64,000 bases of DNA from Sphingomonas sp. (GTDB lineage Bacteria; Pseudomonadota; Alphaproteobacteria; Sphingomonadales; Sphingomonadaceae). Location of the stretch: assembly GCF_026460985.1 (NCBI RefSeq), contig NZ_JAPKNM010000102.1, forward strand, positions 1 through 64,000. The letters are read 5' to 3'. The number at the start of each line of letters is the position of its first letter. Position 1 is the stretch's first letter. Below, piece by piece: positions 9,129 to 17,446 of the stretch. The translations under genes and the position numbers were made by a program. The notes beneath the pieces are model-generated. The model did not search any database and had not been told where the DNA came from. It saw nothing but the letters and a program-made list of their open reading frames with translations.

Positions 9129-11927
9129 ATGTCCCGAATTCGAATCCTGAAATCCGTCCTCGCGCTGTCGGGTGCGGCCGCCGCGCTGTCGACGGCGCAG
9201 GCACAGACCGCCCCGGATCCGGCCGCAGCCCAGCCTCCCGAAGCCGAAGCCCCGGCCCCTGCCGAACAGGACATCGTGATCACCGGTTTCCGCGAGAGCC
9301 TGAGCAGCGCGCTCAACGTCAAGCGTCGCGAGACCGCCGCGGTCGACGCGATCAAGGCCGAGGACATCGCCGAATTCCCGGATCTCAACCTCGCCGAATC
9401 GCTCCAGCGCATCCCCGGCGTCGCGATCAGCCGCGTCAACGGCGAGGGGCGCAACATCTCGGTCCGTGGCCTCGGTCCCGAATATAGCCGCGTGCGCATC
9501 AACGGCATGGAAGCGATCGGCACCACCGGCGGCACCGACAATTCGGGCGGCGTCAACCGCGGCCGCGGCTTCGATTTCAACATCTTCTCATCGGATCTGT
9601 TCAACAGCCTGACGGTCCGCAAGACCGCGACCGCCGATGTCGAGGAAGGATCGCTGGGCGGCACCGTCGATCTCCAGGTCGCGCGCCCGTTCGACTATCG
9701 CAAGCCGACCGCGGTCTTCTCGGTCGCGGCGAGCTACAACGATCTCGCGCGCAAGACCAAGCCGCGCGTTTCGGGCCTGCTCACCACCACCAGCCCCGAC
9801 GGCAAGTTCGGCGCGCTGATCTCGATCGCCTATGAGGAGCGCAGGCTGGTCGAGGAAGGCGCCAACATCACGCGCTGGACCTATGGCGGGTTCAACGGCG
9901 GCTTCCACCCCAGTTCGACGATCGCCGGCAAGACGATCGCGCAGATCAACGACACCAACCCGGAAACCGCATTGTTCCATCCGCGCATCCCGGGGCTGGT
10001 CAGCTACGACATCGCCCAGAAGCGCCTCGGCGCCGCGATCGCGCTGCAATACCGGCCGAGCGACGCGACCCTGATCTCGATCGACGGCCTCTATTCGCGC
10101 CTCGACGGCACCCGCAAGGAAGCGCAGTTCCAGGCGATCGGCTTCAGCCGCTCCGGCGCGGGCAAGCCGCAGACGATCATCCGTTCGGCAACGGTCGACG
10201 ACGACAACAACATCATCAGCGGCACGTTCGATGCTGTCGATCTGCGCGTCCAATCGCGGTACGACGAGCTCAAGACCGACTTCTACCAGGTCACCGGCAC
10301 GCTCGACCAGAAGCTCGGCGACAGCCTCAAATTCGGTGCGATCGTCGGCTATTCGCGCTCCGAGTTCCGCAACCCGGTGCAGACCACGGTGACGCTAGAC
10401 GCCGCCAACACCAACGGCTTCTTCTACGATTTCTCGACGCGCTTCCCGACGATCCGGCCGGGAGTCGACATCACCAACCCGGCGACCTTCGCCTTTACCA
10501 ACGGCACGTCCGAAGTCCGCATCCGCCCCCAGACGGTGGATAACAGCTTCACCAACGCCAAGGGCTTCCTCGAATGGACCGCCAGCCCGGTGCTCAAGCT
10601 CAAGGTCGGCGCGGACTGGCGGCGGTTCGAATATGACTCGACCGAGCGGCGCCGGCTTTCGGGCGAGACGGTGGTGACCACGCTCACGCCCGCGCAGATC
10701 GCCCCGCTGACCACGCAGTTCACCGGCTTCGGCCGCGGCCTCGACGTGCCGTCGGGCACCCCGACCGGCTGGGTGGTGCCGAACCTCGACGCCTTCCTCG
10801 CCTATCTCAACACCCCGGCCAATCCGACCTACGCCACGGGCGGGATCGAAAACGCCACCGCGCGCGGATCCTTCGTCACGGTGCGCGAGGACGATCTGGG
10901 CGGCTGGGGCATGGCAGAGTTCAACCTCGCCGAGGCCGGCGTCCCGCTGCGCGGCGATATCGGCGTCCGCTATGTCCGGACCGACCAGCTCTCGACCGGC
11001 TATGCCAGCCAGGGCGCGAGCGTGAACCTCGTCACCGCCGATCGCAGCTATGGGCGCTGGCTGCCCTCGGCCAATCTCGTCTTCGACGTCACCGATACAT
11101 TGCTGGTCCGTTTCGCCGCGGCGAAGACGATCGCGCGCGCCGGGATCGGGTCACTCACGCCGGGCGGCAACCTCAACGTCTCGGGCGGCAACCGCACCTT
11201 CAGCTCGGGCAACCCCGATCTCAAGCCCACCGAATCGACCAATCTCGATGCGTCGATCGAATGGTATCCGACGCGCGGCGCGATCTACGCCGTCTCGGTG
11301 TTCCAGAAGGACATCGGCACCTTCGTCCAGACGCTGAGCACCGGCGTACCCTATTCGAGCCTCGGCCTTCCGGACTCGCTGCTCAACGGCACCACCGCCA
11401 CACCTTCGGACATCTTCATCGTCAGCCAGCCGGTCAATTCGAAGGGCGGCCTGCTGCGCGGGTTCGAAGTCAACGTCCAGCAGCCCTTCACCTTCCTGCC
11501 GGGCATCCTCTCGAACCTCGGCGCGCTGGCGAATTACACCTATGTCGATTCCGACATCGAATATCTGACGTCAGCGACGGGGACGAGCACGGTCACCGCG
11601 CCGCTGATCGGCCTGTCGAAGCACGCCGCCAATGCGACGCTGTATTTCGAGACGAAGAAGTTCTCGATCCGCGGCTCGATCGCGTACCGCTCCAGCTATC
11701 TGACCGCGGTGCCGGGGACCGAGGGCAATGCCTATAACGGCACCAATTCGACCACGAACATCGACGCGCAGATCTCGTACAATTTCACCGACAATCTCAA
11801 GCTGAGCCTCGAAGGCATCAACCTCACCGACGCGCTCAACGACCAGTTCGTGGACGAGACCAACCGGCTCAACGTGCTGACGCACAGCGGCCGTCAGTTC
11901 GTGCTGAGTGCCCGCGTGGCGTTCTGA
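9129..11927 (+). CDS. TonB-dependent outer-membrane receptor (Xanthomonas/Caulobacter-type)
   Basis: A 932-residue receptor. A Sec signal peptide ends at about ALSTAQAQ (residue 26). It is followed by a TonB-box-like EQDIVITGF, a plug domain (FPDLNLAESLQRIPGVAISR, NISVRGLGPEYSRVRINGME) and a 22-strand-type barrel ending in the expected terminal phenylalanine (SARVAF). The length and the NxGxxGVNRGRGFDFN-like region fit the carbohydrate-linked TBDR subfamily common in Caulobacterales and Sphingomonadales. It would import an oligosaccharide across the outer membrane. It is divergent from the MFS/exported enzyme operon and followed by a terminator at 11962-11997. Confidence 0.92.
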   Translation: MSRIRILKSVLALSGAAAALSTAQAQTAPDPAAAQPPEAEAPAPAEQDIVITGFRESLSSALNVKRRETAAVDAIKAEDIAEFPDLNLAESLQRIPGVAISRVNGEGRNISVRGLGPEYSRVRINGMEAIGTTGGTDNSGGVNRGRGFDFNIFSSDLFNSLTVRKTATADVEEGSLGGTVDLQVARPFDYRKPTAVFSVAASYNDLARKTKPRVSGLLTTTSPDGKFGALISIAYEERRLVEEGANITRWTYGGFNGGFHPSSTIAGKTIAQINDTNPETALFHPRIPGLVSYDIAQKRLGAAIALQYRPSDATLISIDGLYSRLDGTRKEAQFQAIGFSRSGAGKPQTIIRSATVDDDNNIISGTFDAVDLRVQSRYDELKTDFYQVTGTLDQKLGDSLKFGAIVGYSRSEFRNPVQTTVTLDAANTNGFFYDFSTRFPTIRPGVDITNPATFAFTNGTSEVRIRPQTVDNSFTNAKGFLEWTASPVLKLKVGADWRRFEYDSTERRRLSGETVVTTLTPAQIAPLTTQFTGFGRGLDVPSGTPTGWVVPNLDAFLAYLNTPANPTYATGGIENATARGSFVTVREDDLGGWGMAEFNLAEAGVPLRGDIGVRYVRTDQLSTGYASQGASVNLVTADRSYGRWLPSANLVFDVTDTLLVRFAAAKTIARAGIGSLTPGGNLNVSGGNRTFSSGNPDLKPTESTNLDASIEWYPTRGAIYAVSVFQKDIGTFVQTLSTGVPYSSLGLPDSLLNGTTATPSDIFIVSQPVNSKGGLLRGFEVNVQQPFTFLPGILSNLGALANYTYVDSDIEYLTSATGTSTVTAPLIGLSKHAANATLYFETKKFSIRGSIAYRSSYLTAVPGTEGNAYNGTNSTTNIDAQISYNFTDNLKLSLEGINLTDALNDQFVDETNRLNVLTHSGRQFVLSARVAF

Positions 11928-11961
11928 CCCTCCCCCAAAGCCGGAACGCCGTTCGCACCCT

Positions 11962-11997
11962 GGCCAGCCGCTCCCCCAAGCGGCTGGCCTTTCTTTT
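11962..11997 (+). terminator. Rho-independent terminator after the TonB receptor
   Basis: GGCCAGCCGCT (11962-11972) pairs perfectly with AGCGGCTGGCC (11979-11989) around a 6-base loop, directly followed by TTTCTTTT. It is a textbook intrinsic terminator 35 bases after the receptor stop. Confidence 0.9.
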
Positions 11998-12102
11998 CCC
12001 GTGCTTGCCTGCGCGCGCGAGTTCCGCGATCACGTCTCCGTCGTGCGCCCGGCCCGGGAGCGCGGAAAAGCCGAGACCCCAGCAACTGGAGCCGTTCGAC
12101 AC

Positions 12103-12873
12103 ATGAGACTCTTCCTCCTCCCCATGTTGGCGCTGCTCGGCGCCGCTCCCGCGCCCGCGCCCGTGGCCAAGTGGGAGCGCATCTTCGACGGCAAGACGCT
12201 CGCCGGCTGGACGCCCAAGATCACGGGCCGCGCCGTGGGCGAGGATCCGCTGCACATGTTCATCGTGCACGATGGCGCGATCCGCGTCTCGCACGCCAAC
12301 TATACGAAGTTCGAAGGCGAGTTCGGCCATCTCTTCTGGAAGACGCCGCTCAAGGCCTATCGCATCCGCCTCGAATACCGGCTGTTCGGCGAATCGCTGC
12401 CGGGCATCAAGGAGTGGCAGGCCAGCAATTCCGGGCTGATGTTCCATTCGCAGGCGCCCGAGACGATGCGGCGCGATCAGCCCTTCCCGGTGAGCCTGGA
12501 ACTGCAGCTGCTCGGCATTCCGCGCCCGACGCAGGAGCCGACCGGCAATCTCTGCACGCCCGGCACGACCGTGGTGTTCGAGGGCAAGCGCGACCCGCGC
12601 CACTGCATCCCTTCCACCTCGCCCTTGCTGCCGGTCGGCCGCTGGACGCGGCTCGAGCTCGAGGTGCTGCCCAATGGCGAGATCACCCATTTCATCGATG
12701 GCAAGGCCGTGCTGCATTATTCCGCGCCCGAGCTCGATCCCGGGGACAAGGACGCGCAGCCGCTGATCGCCGCAGCGGGGGGCAAGGTCCAACTGGGCCA
12801 GGGCTATATCGCGCTGCAGAGCGAGGGCCATCAGATCGATTTCCGGAACATCGAGCTGCAGCGGCTCGACTGA
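12103..12873 (+). CDS. Periplasmic DUF1080 (3-keto-disaccharide hydrolase-like) protein
   Basis: A 256-residue exported protein with a short signal (MRLFLLPMLALLGAAPAPAP). WERIFDGKTLAGWTPK at 23-38 is the classic opening of the DUF1080/PF06439 concanavalin-like fold, and IDGKAVLHYS and QSEGHQIDFRNIEL close it. Members bind or cleave glucans and 3-keto-glycosides in the periplasm. The start at 12103 has a weak upstream site (CTGGAG about 15 bases back). It sits downstream of the receptor terminator, so it probably has its own promoter. It converges with the LysR gene only 3 bases beyond its stop. Confidence 0.8.
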   Translation: MRLFLLPMLALLGAAPAPAPVAKWERIFDGKTLAGWTPKITGRAVGEDPLHMFIVHDGAIRVSHANYTKFEGEFGHLFWKTPLKAYRIRLEYRLFGESLPGIKEWQASNSGLMFHSQAPETMRRDQPFPVSLELQLLGIPRPTQEPTGNLCTPGTTVVFEGKRDPRHCIPSTSPLLPVGRWTRLELEVLPNGEITHFIDGKAVLHYSAPELDPGDKDAQPLIAAAGGKVQLGQGYIALQSEGHQIDFRNIELQRLD

Positions 12874-12876
12874 GCC

Positions 12877-13755
12877 TCACGCGCCTTCCGTCAGCCTGGC
12901 CGAGAGGAACTCGATGAATCGCTGGGCCTTGGCCGGAATGAGGCGGGTCTCGGTGATGGCGTGGACGCTGATCGACGGGCCCTGCCACCCGGGCAGGACC
13001 CGCCGCAGCCTGCCCGAGGCGAGGTCCTCCGCGACGATCTGCTCGGCGAGCATGGCAATGCCCTGGTGGTTGACCGCCAGCGCGCGAATCATCCCGACGC
13101 TGTTGAGCGTGAAGCGGCCGCCCACTTCGACCTCGACCTTGTCCGCGCCGTCGTGCAGCGTCCAGGTCGCAGCCTTGGGCATGCAGATGCATTCGTGCTC
13201 CGCCAGGTCTGCCGGCGCAGCCGGCTCGCCCGAGGCTTCGAGATAGCCCGGCGACGCATAGAGATAGCGCGGGTGACGTCCGAGACTGCGCGCGATCAGG
13301 CCCGAATCCTCGAGCTCGCCCATGCGGATCGCCACGTCGAACGGCTCGGCCACCAGGTCGACGCGGCGCGGGGTGAGGTCGAATTCGAAGGTGATGCCGG
13401 GATAGCGTTTCGCGAAATCGACGACGATCGGCGTGAGGTAAAAGGTCGCGAAGTCCACCGGGAGCGAAACCCGCAGGACGCCGCTCGGCTGCTCGAGCAT
13501 CGCCCCGAGTTGCTCGTGCGCCAGCCGCGCCTCGTCGACGATCCGCTTGCTCCGCTCATAATAAAGCTGGCCCGCCTCGGTGAGCTCGATCCTGCGCGTC
13601 GTGCGATGCAGCAGCCGCAGCCCGATCGCCTTTTCCAGCGCGCTGATGCGCCGCGAAAGAGTGGAGTTGGGCATGCCGATGGCCTCCGCCGCCTTCCGGA
13701 AGCTCTTCGCCCTCGCCACTTCCACGAACAGCGCCATGTCGTTCAGATGGTCCAC
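12877..13755 (-). CDS. LysR-family regulator of the adjacent oxidoreductase operon
   Basis: A 292-residue LysR protein of the CrgA-like group: MALFVEVARAKSFRKAAEAI then MPNSTLSRRISALEKAIG in the winged helix, and an effector domain with FYLTPIVVDFAKRYPGI. It starts with GTG at 13755 (MDHLND...); an ATG six codons later is the alternative. It is divergent from an old-yellow-enzyme gene 95 bases away, the classic arrangement in which a LysR regulator controls its neighbour, probably in response to an electrophile. Confidence 0.88.
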   Translation of the reverse strand: MDHLNDMALFVEVARAKSFRKAAEAIGMPNSTLSRRISALEKAIGLRLLHRTTRRIELTEAGQLYYERSKRIVDEARLAHEQLGAMLEQPSGVLRVSLPVDFATFYLTPIVVDFAKRYPGITFEFDLTPRRVDLVAEPFDVAIRMGELEDSGLIARSLGRHPRYLYASPGYLEASGEPAAPADLAEHECICMPKAATWTLHDGADKVEVEVGGRFTLNSVGMIRALAVNHQGIAMLAEQIVAEDLASGRLRRVLPGWQGPSISVHAITETRLIPAKAQRFIEFLSARLTEGA

Positions 13756-13850
13756 TCGATTACCCCATCAATGGAACAGTGATTCCAGTTTGACCGGATT
13801 TATCCCGAGATCGGAATAGTGGACAAGGCCTCCAACCAATGGAGGATCCA
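13756..13850. promoter_or_regulatory. Divergent LysR/oxidoreductase promoter region
   Basis: This 95-base gap separates the LysR gene and the old-yellow-enzyme gene and should carry both promoters. It is less GC-rich than the genes (for example ATTCCAGTTTGACCGGATTT). The ribosome site of the oxidoreductase is GGAGG at 13841-13845. A short ATCCCGAGATCGGAAT stretch near 13802 has dyad character and could be the LysR site; this is weak. Confidence 0.4.
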
Positions 13851-14924
13851 ATGAATAGCTTGTTCACCCCGGTCCGCGTCGGCCGCTCGCTGCTTCCCAA
13901 CCGCCTGGTCATGGCACCGATGACCCGCAGCCGCGCCGCGTTCGACGGTACGCCCGGCGAGCTCGCCACCGAATATTATGCCCAGCGCGCCGGGGTCGGC
14001 CTGATCGTGACCGAGGGCACCCAGCCCTCGGAGGACGGTCAGGGCTATCTGACCACGCCGGGCATCCATTCCGACGCGCACGTCGCGGGGTGGAGGAAGA
14101 TCGCGTCCGCCGTGCACGACAAGGGCGGCCATATCTTCATCCAGCTCATGCACGCCGGGCGCATGTCGCACCCCGACAACACGCCGCATCACCGCCAGGG
14201 CGTCGCGCCCTCGGCGATCGCGCCTGGGAGCGGGATGTTCACCGCGACGGGAATGCAGGACATCCCGGTGCCGCGCGCGCTGACGACCGAGGAGGTACGC
14301 CAGACCGTCGCCGACTTCCGCCACGCGGCGCGCCGCGCGATCGAGGCCGGTGCCGACGGTGTCGAGATCCACGGCGCGAACGCCTATCTCGTCCACCAGT
14401 TCTTCGCGCCGAGCGCCAACGCGCGCACCGACGAATATGGCGGCGGAATCGAGAACCGCGCCCGCTTCGCCATCGAGGTCGCCGCGGCGATCGCCGAGGA
14501 GATCGGCGCGGACCGCACCGCCATCCGCCTCTCCCCCGGCACGACCATGTGGGGGATCGACGAAGGTGCCGAAGGGCCCGACCTCTATCGTTACCTGGTC
14601 GCCGAACTCGACAAGCTCGGCCTCGCCTATCTGCACGTCATGCACCAGGGCGACGAGCCGCTGCTGGCCGACATCCGCAAGCTCTGGAAGCAGCCGCTGA
14701 TCCTGAACCGGCCCGGCCGCCCGCGCGACCAGATCGGCGCCGACACGGCATCGGGGCTGGCCGATCTGGAATCCTATGGTCAGATGATCCTGGCCAATCC
14801 GGACTTCGTCGCGCGGCTGAAGGCCGATGCGCCGATGAACGATGCGGACCGCAACACCTTCTTCGGCGGCAGCGCGCAGGGCTATACCGATTACGCCGCC
14901 CTCAGCGCCGCCGGGCCGGCTTGA
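13851..14924 (+). CDS. nemA: Old-yellow-enzyme family alkene reductase
   Basis: A 357-residue FMN-dependent barrel enzyme that reduces activated C=C bonds or nitro compounds with NAD(P)H. Seen are LFTPVRVGRSLLPNRLVMAP at the N terminus, the substrate-binding pair H174/N177 in VEIHGANAYL and the FAPSANARTDEYGG loop. Length is normal for NemA. I start it at 13851 because GGAGG is six bases upstream; an in-frame ATG at 13839 overlaps that site. It heads an operon with pirin and isochorismatase-like genes, a common stress set under LysR control. Confidence 0.88.
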   Translation: MNSLFTPVRVGRSLLPNRLVMAPMTRSRAAFDGTPGELATEYYAQRAGVGLIVTEGTQPSEDGQGYLTTPGIHSDAHVAGWRKIASAVHDKGGHIFIQLMHAGRMSHPDNTPHHRQGVAPSAIAPGSGMFTATGMQDIPVPRALTTEEVRQTVADFRHAARRAIEAGADGVEIHGANAYLVHQFFAPSANARTDEYGGGIENRARFAIEVAAAIAEEIGADRTAIRLSPGTTMWGIDEGAEGPDLYRYLVAELDKLGLAYLHVMHQGDEPLLADIRKLWKQPLILNRPGRPRDQIGADTASGLADLESYGQMILANPDFVARLKADAPMNDADRNTFFGGSAQGYTDYAALSAAGPA

Positions 14925-14935
14925 GGGGAACGGCC

Positions 14936-15664
14936 ATGGCCATCATCGCCCCCCTCCAGCGGGCCAATCACGGCAGCCATTTCCGGGCCCTGGGCCTGCG
15001 CGGAGTCGCCGAGCTGATCGACCCGTTCATCGGCATCGACCATGCCTGGATGAGCGCACCCACCTTTCCGGCGCACCCGCACGCCGGCTTCTCGGCGGTG
15101 TCCTATGTCTTCCTCGATTCCGAGACCGGGATCGACAATCGCGACTCGATCGGCACGCGCAACCTGATCCGGCCGGGCGGCCTCCACTGGACCGCAGCGG
15201 GACGCGGCATCGTGCACGAGGAAGTGCCGGCGGAACCGGGCAAGACGGTGCATTCGCTGCAAATCTTCGTGGGCCTCCCCCCGGACCGGCAGGACATGGC
15301 GCCCTTCGCGTTGAGCCTGGAGCCGGAACAGGTGCCGGTGGTCCGGACGCCCGGCGCCGAGATACGCGTCCCCCTCGGCCAGTTCGGGGAATCCCGCTCC
15401 CCGCTCCAGCCGCCGACCGACGTGACGATGCTCGACATCCGGCTGGAGGAAAGCGCCGAGCTCTCCGTGCCGATCGCGGCGGGCGAGGTCGCATTCGTCA
15501 TGCCGATCTACGGCGTGATGGAAGTCCAGGGCGAGTGCTTCAATGTGGAGGACCTCCGCCTCCCCGTCTTCGAGGCGCGGTCGGCGCCCGACGCCGTCAC
15601 GTTCCGCGCCTCCGAGGGCGTCGCCAGAGCCATGTTCTTCGGCGGCCGGCCGCTGCGCCGCTGA
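14936..15664 (+). CDS. Pirin family protein
   Basis: A 242-residue bicupin. The metal site is visible as FPAHPHAGFSAVSYVF (about 43-58) with GGLHWTAAGRGIVHEE further on. Pirins bind Fe and some act as quercetin dioxygenases. This one is somewhat short at the C terminus compared with the usual 280-290 residues. It is 11 bases after the alkene reductase with GAGGGGAACG as ribosome site and is followed by an isochorismatase-like gene. Confidence 0.85.
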   Translation: MAIIAPLQRANHGSHFRALGLRGVAELIDPFIGIDHAWMSAPTFPAHPHAGFSAVSYVFLDSETGIDNRDSIGTRNLIRPGGLHWTAAGRGIVHEEVPAEPGKTVHSLQIFVGLPPDRQDMAPFALSLEPEQVPVVRTPGAEIRVPLGQFGESRSPLQPPTDVTMLDIRLEESAELSVPIAAGEVAFVMPIYGVMEVQGECFNVEDLRLPVFEARSAPDAVTFRASEGVARAMFFGGRPLRR

Positions 15665-15689
15665 CCAGTCGATCACAAGGAGCAAGACC

Positions 15690-16274
15690 ATGACCTATGA
15701 GAAGTTCAGCGCCGACAATGCGGCGATGCTGCTGATCGACCATCAAGTCGGCACGATGAGCTGGGTGCAGTCCATCCCGCTCGACGAGATGAAGCGCAAC
15801 GCGACCATGCTGGCCAAGGTGGCGAAGATCTACGCGCTGCCGGTCGTGCTCACCTCGAGCATGGAGGAATTCGCGCAGGGCCCGCTGATGAGCGAGCTTG
15901 GCGAGATCCTGCCGGACGCCTTCGCCGCCCGGATCAAGCGCGCCGGCATCGTCAACGCGATGGAGGACGAGGATTTCGCCGCCGCGGTCCGGGCGACCGG
16001 GCGGAAGAAGCTGATCCTCGCCGGCGTAACCAACGACGTCTGCACGGTCTTCCCGGCGCTCAGCCTAGTGCGCGCGGGTTATGAGGTCCAGGTGGTGGCG
16101 GATGCCGGCGGCTCGCCGAGCAGGATCGGCGACGACATGGCGCTGCGGCGGATGGAGCGCGCGGGCGTGACGCTGACCAGCACCAATCAGCTAGTCGCGG
16201 AGTTGGTCGGGAACTGGACCACCCCCGAGGGCAGCCAGGTGGTGCAGGTGGTGATGGAAGCCCTGCAGCCCTGA
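15690..16274 (+). CDS. Isochorismatase-family cysteine hydrolase (YcaC-like)
   Basis: A 194-residue Rossmann-like hydrolase. The catalytic aspartate is D17 in MLLIDHQVG and the cysteine is C118 in GVTNDVCTVFPAL; a basic residue at 83-84 (RIKRAGIVNA) completes the triad. The overall pattern is that of YcaC-type proteins of unknown substrate. AAGGAGCAAG provides the ribosome site. It is the last gene of the LysR-controlled operon and ends at a strong terminator. Confidence 0.85.
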   Translation: MTYEKFSADNAAMLLIDHQVGTMSWVQSIPLDEMKRNATMLAKVAKIYALPVVLTSSMEEFAQGPLMSELGEILPDAFAARIKRAGIVNAMEDEDFAAAVRATGRKKLILAGVTNDVCTVFPALSLVRAGYEVQVVADAGGSPSRIGDDMALRRMERAGVTLTSTNQLVAELVGNWTTPEGSQVVQVVMEALQP

Positions 16275-16281
16275 GCATGAC

Positions 16282-16309
16282 GGGCGAAGGCCGGCCCCGG
16301 CCTTCGCCC
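16282..16309. terminator. Bidirectional terminator hairpin
   Basis: GGGCGAAGGCCGG (16282-16294) and CCGGCCTTCGCCC (16297-16309) are exact inverted arms with a two-base spacer, in the 45-base gap between the convergent isochorismatase and GH43 genes. No strong T-run is present, so its efficiency is unclear. Confidence 0.7.
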
Positions 16310-16319
16310 GCGAACACCG

Positions 16320-17435
16320 TCAGCGTGCAAAATAGGCCTGCAGGCGTCGCATCTCCTCCGGGCTGATCGACACCACCGCGCCGTGCTTGGGCTGGGAGAA
16401 GTTGGTCGACTTCATCGGCGAACCCGGCTCGTTGAAGCGGCCGAGATTCTTGAAGTGCACGAAGTCGCGCGTCTCCGAGAAGCCCATATTGTTGACCGGC
16501 TTGGCGCCGAACACGTCGTACATGAGGACATAGGTGTCGGTGCCGTGCCGCCGCCACAGGCTCGGGGCCTCGGTTGCGACGGTCTCGGGGTCGATCTTGG
16601 TGGGATCGAACGCATAGTCCCGGTTGATCTTGCCGGAGACCGCCTGGCGCAGATGGCCGGGCTTGTCATGGGCCACGTAGAAGAGATGGTATTTGCCGCC
16701 GACGCGCGTGATGTCGCCGTCGATCGTGCCCTTCGTAGGGTCGGGATATTTGAACAGCGGCACCGGCGGCGCGGTCAGCGTCGTGAAGGCGTCGTCGGCA
16801 TAGGAATAGACCATGTGGTCGGTCTCCTTGCCGTCCCGCGTCGAGTAATAGACCATCATCTTGCGCTTTGCGGGATCGTAGAGGGTCTGGGGCGCCCAGG
16901 CCGTGCCGATCTCGGCCGTGGAGGGGAAGAGGCGATCGACCCGGACCGCCGCATGCGTCCAGTGCACCAGGTCATAGGATTTCATGAAGATCAGCGCGCG
17001 GTTGTTGCCCCAGCCGTAGCGCTCGCCGTCGCGCTGCCACTCGGTGCTGCGCAGCCCCTCGCGCTGCGCGAAGATGTGGAGGTCGGTCATCGCCAGGTAG
17101 AAGGCGCCGTCGGGCCCCCGCGAAATATGGGGATCGCGCACGCCCTTCTGCTCGGCGATGTCGCGCCCGAGCAACACCGGCTCGCCCCCGTTCACGTCGG
17201 TGAAGCTGTAGCCGTCGCTCGACACGGCGAAGTGGAGCGAATGGGTCTCGTCCTTGAAATAGACGAGCAGATAGGCGGAGCGATCCTTCTCCGCCGCCGG
17301 CTTCCCCTTCGTCGGAGCGATCGTGGCGACGACCGGGAGCTGCTTCGCCGGTCGTTCCGGCGCCGTCTGCGCGGCGGATACCGGCGACAGGAGAAGGCCG
17401 AGCGCAGTCGCACTCGCGGCAAGCAAACACTTCAT
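16320..17435 (-). CDS. Secreted glycoside hydrolase family 43-like enzyme
   Basis: A 371-residue exported protein with a clear signal (MKCLLAASATALGLLLSPVS, cleaved near AAQ). It shows five-bladed beta-propeller features of GH43/GH117-type enzymes: GVRDPHISRGPDGAFYLAMT carries the RDP aspartate, FMKSYDLVHW is a blade signature, and TIDGDITRVGGKYHLFY and EAPSLWRR supply candidate catalytic acids. The likely role is release of arabinose or galactose side chains in the periplasm. It is 11 bases after the GH51 gene and in the same direction, which supports an arabinan or arabinoxylan substrate. Confidence 0.8.
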   Translation of the reverse strand: MKCLLAASATALGLLLSPVSAAQTAPERPAKQLPVVATIAPTKGKPAAEKDRSAYLLVYFKDETHSLHFAVSSDGYSFTDVNGGEPVLLGRDIAEQKGVRDPHISRGPDGAFYLAMTDLHIFAQREGLRSTEWQRDGERYGWGNNRALIFMKSYDLVHWTHAAVRVDRLFPSTAEIGTAWAPQTLYDPAKRKMMVYYSTRDGKETDHMVYSYADDAFTTLTAPPVPLFKYPDPTKGTIDGDITRVGGKYHLFYVAHDKPGHLRQAVSGKINRDYAFDPTKIDPETVATEAPSLWRRHGTDTYVLMYDVFGAKPVNNMGFSETRDFVHFKNLGRFNEPGSPMKSTNFSQPKHGAVVSISPEEMRRLQAYFAR

Positions 17436-17446
17436 CTTGGCAGCTC

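Noticed and set aside
7539..9204. N-terminal extension of the exported-protein frame up to 9204
   Set aside because: The upper half lies opposite in frame to the MFS gene and is Arg/Ala-rich; the true protein starts at the ATG at 7536 with a Tat-type signal and a four-base overlap.
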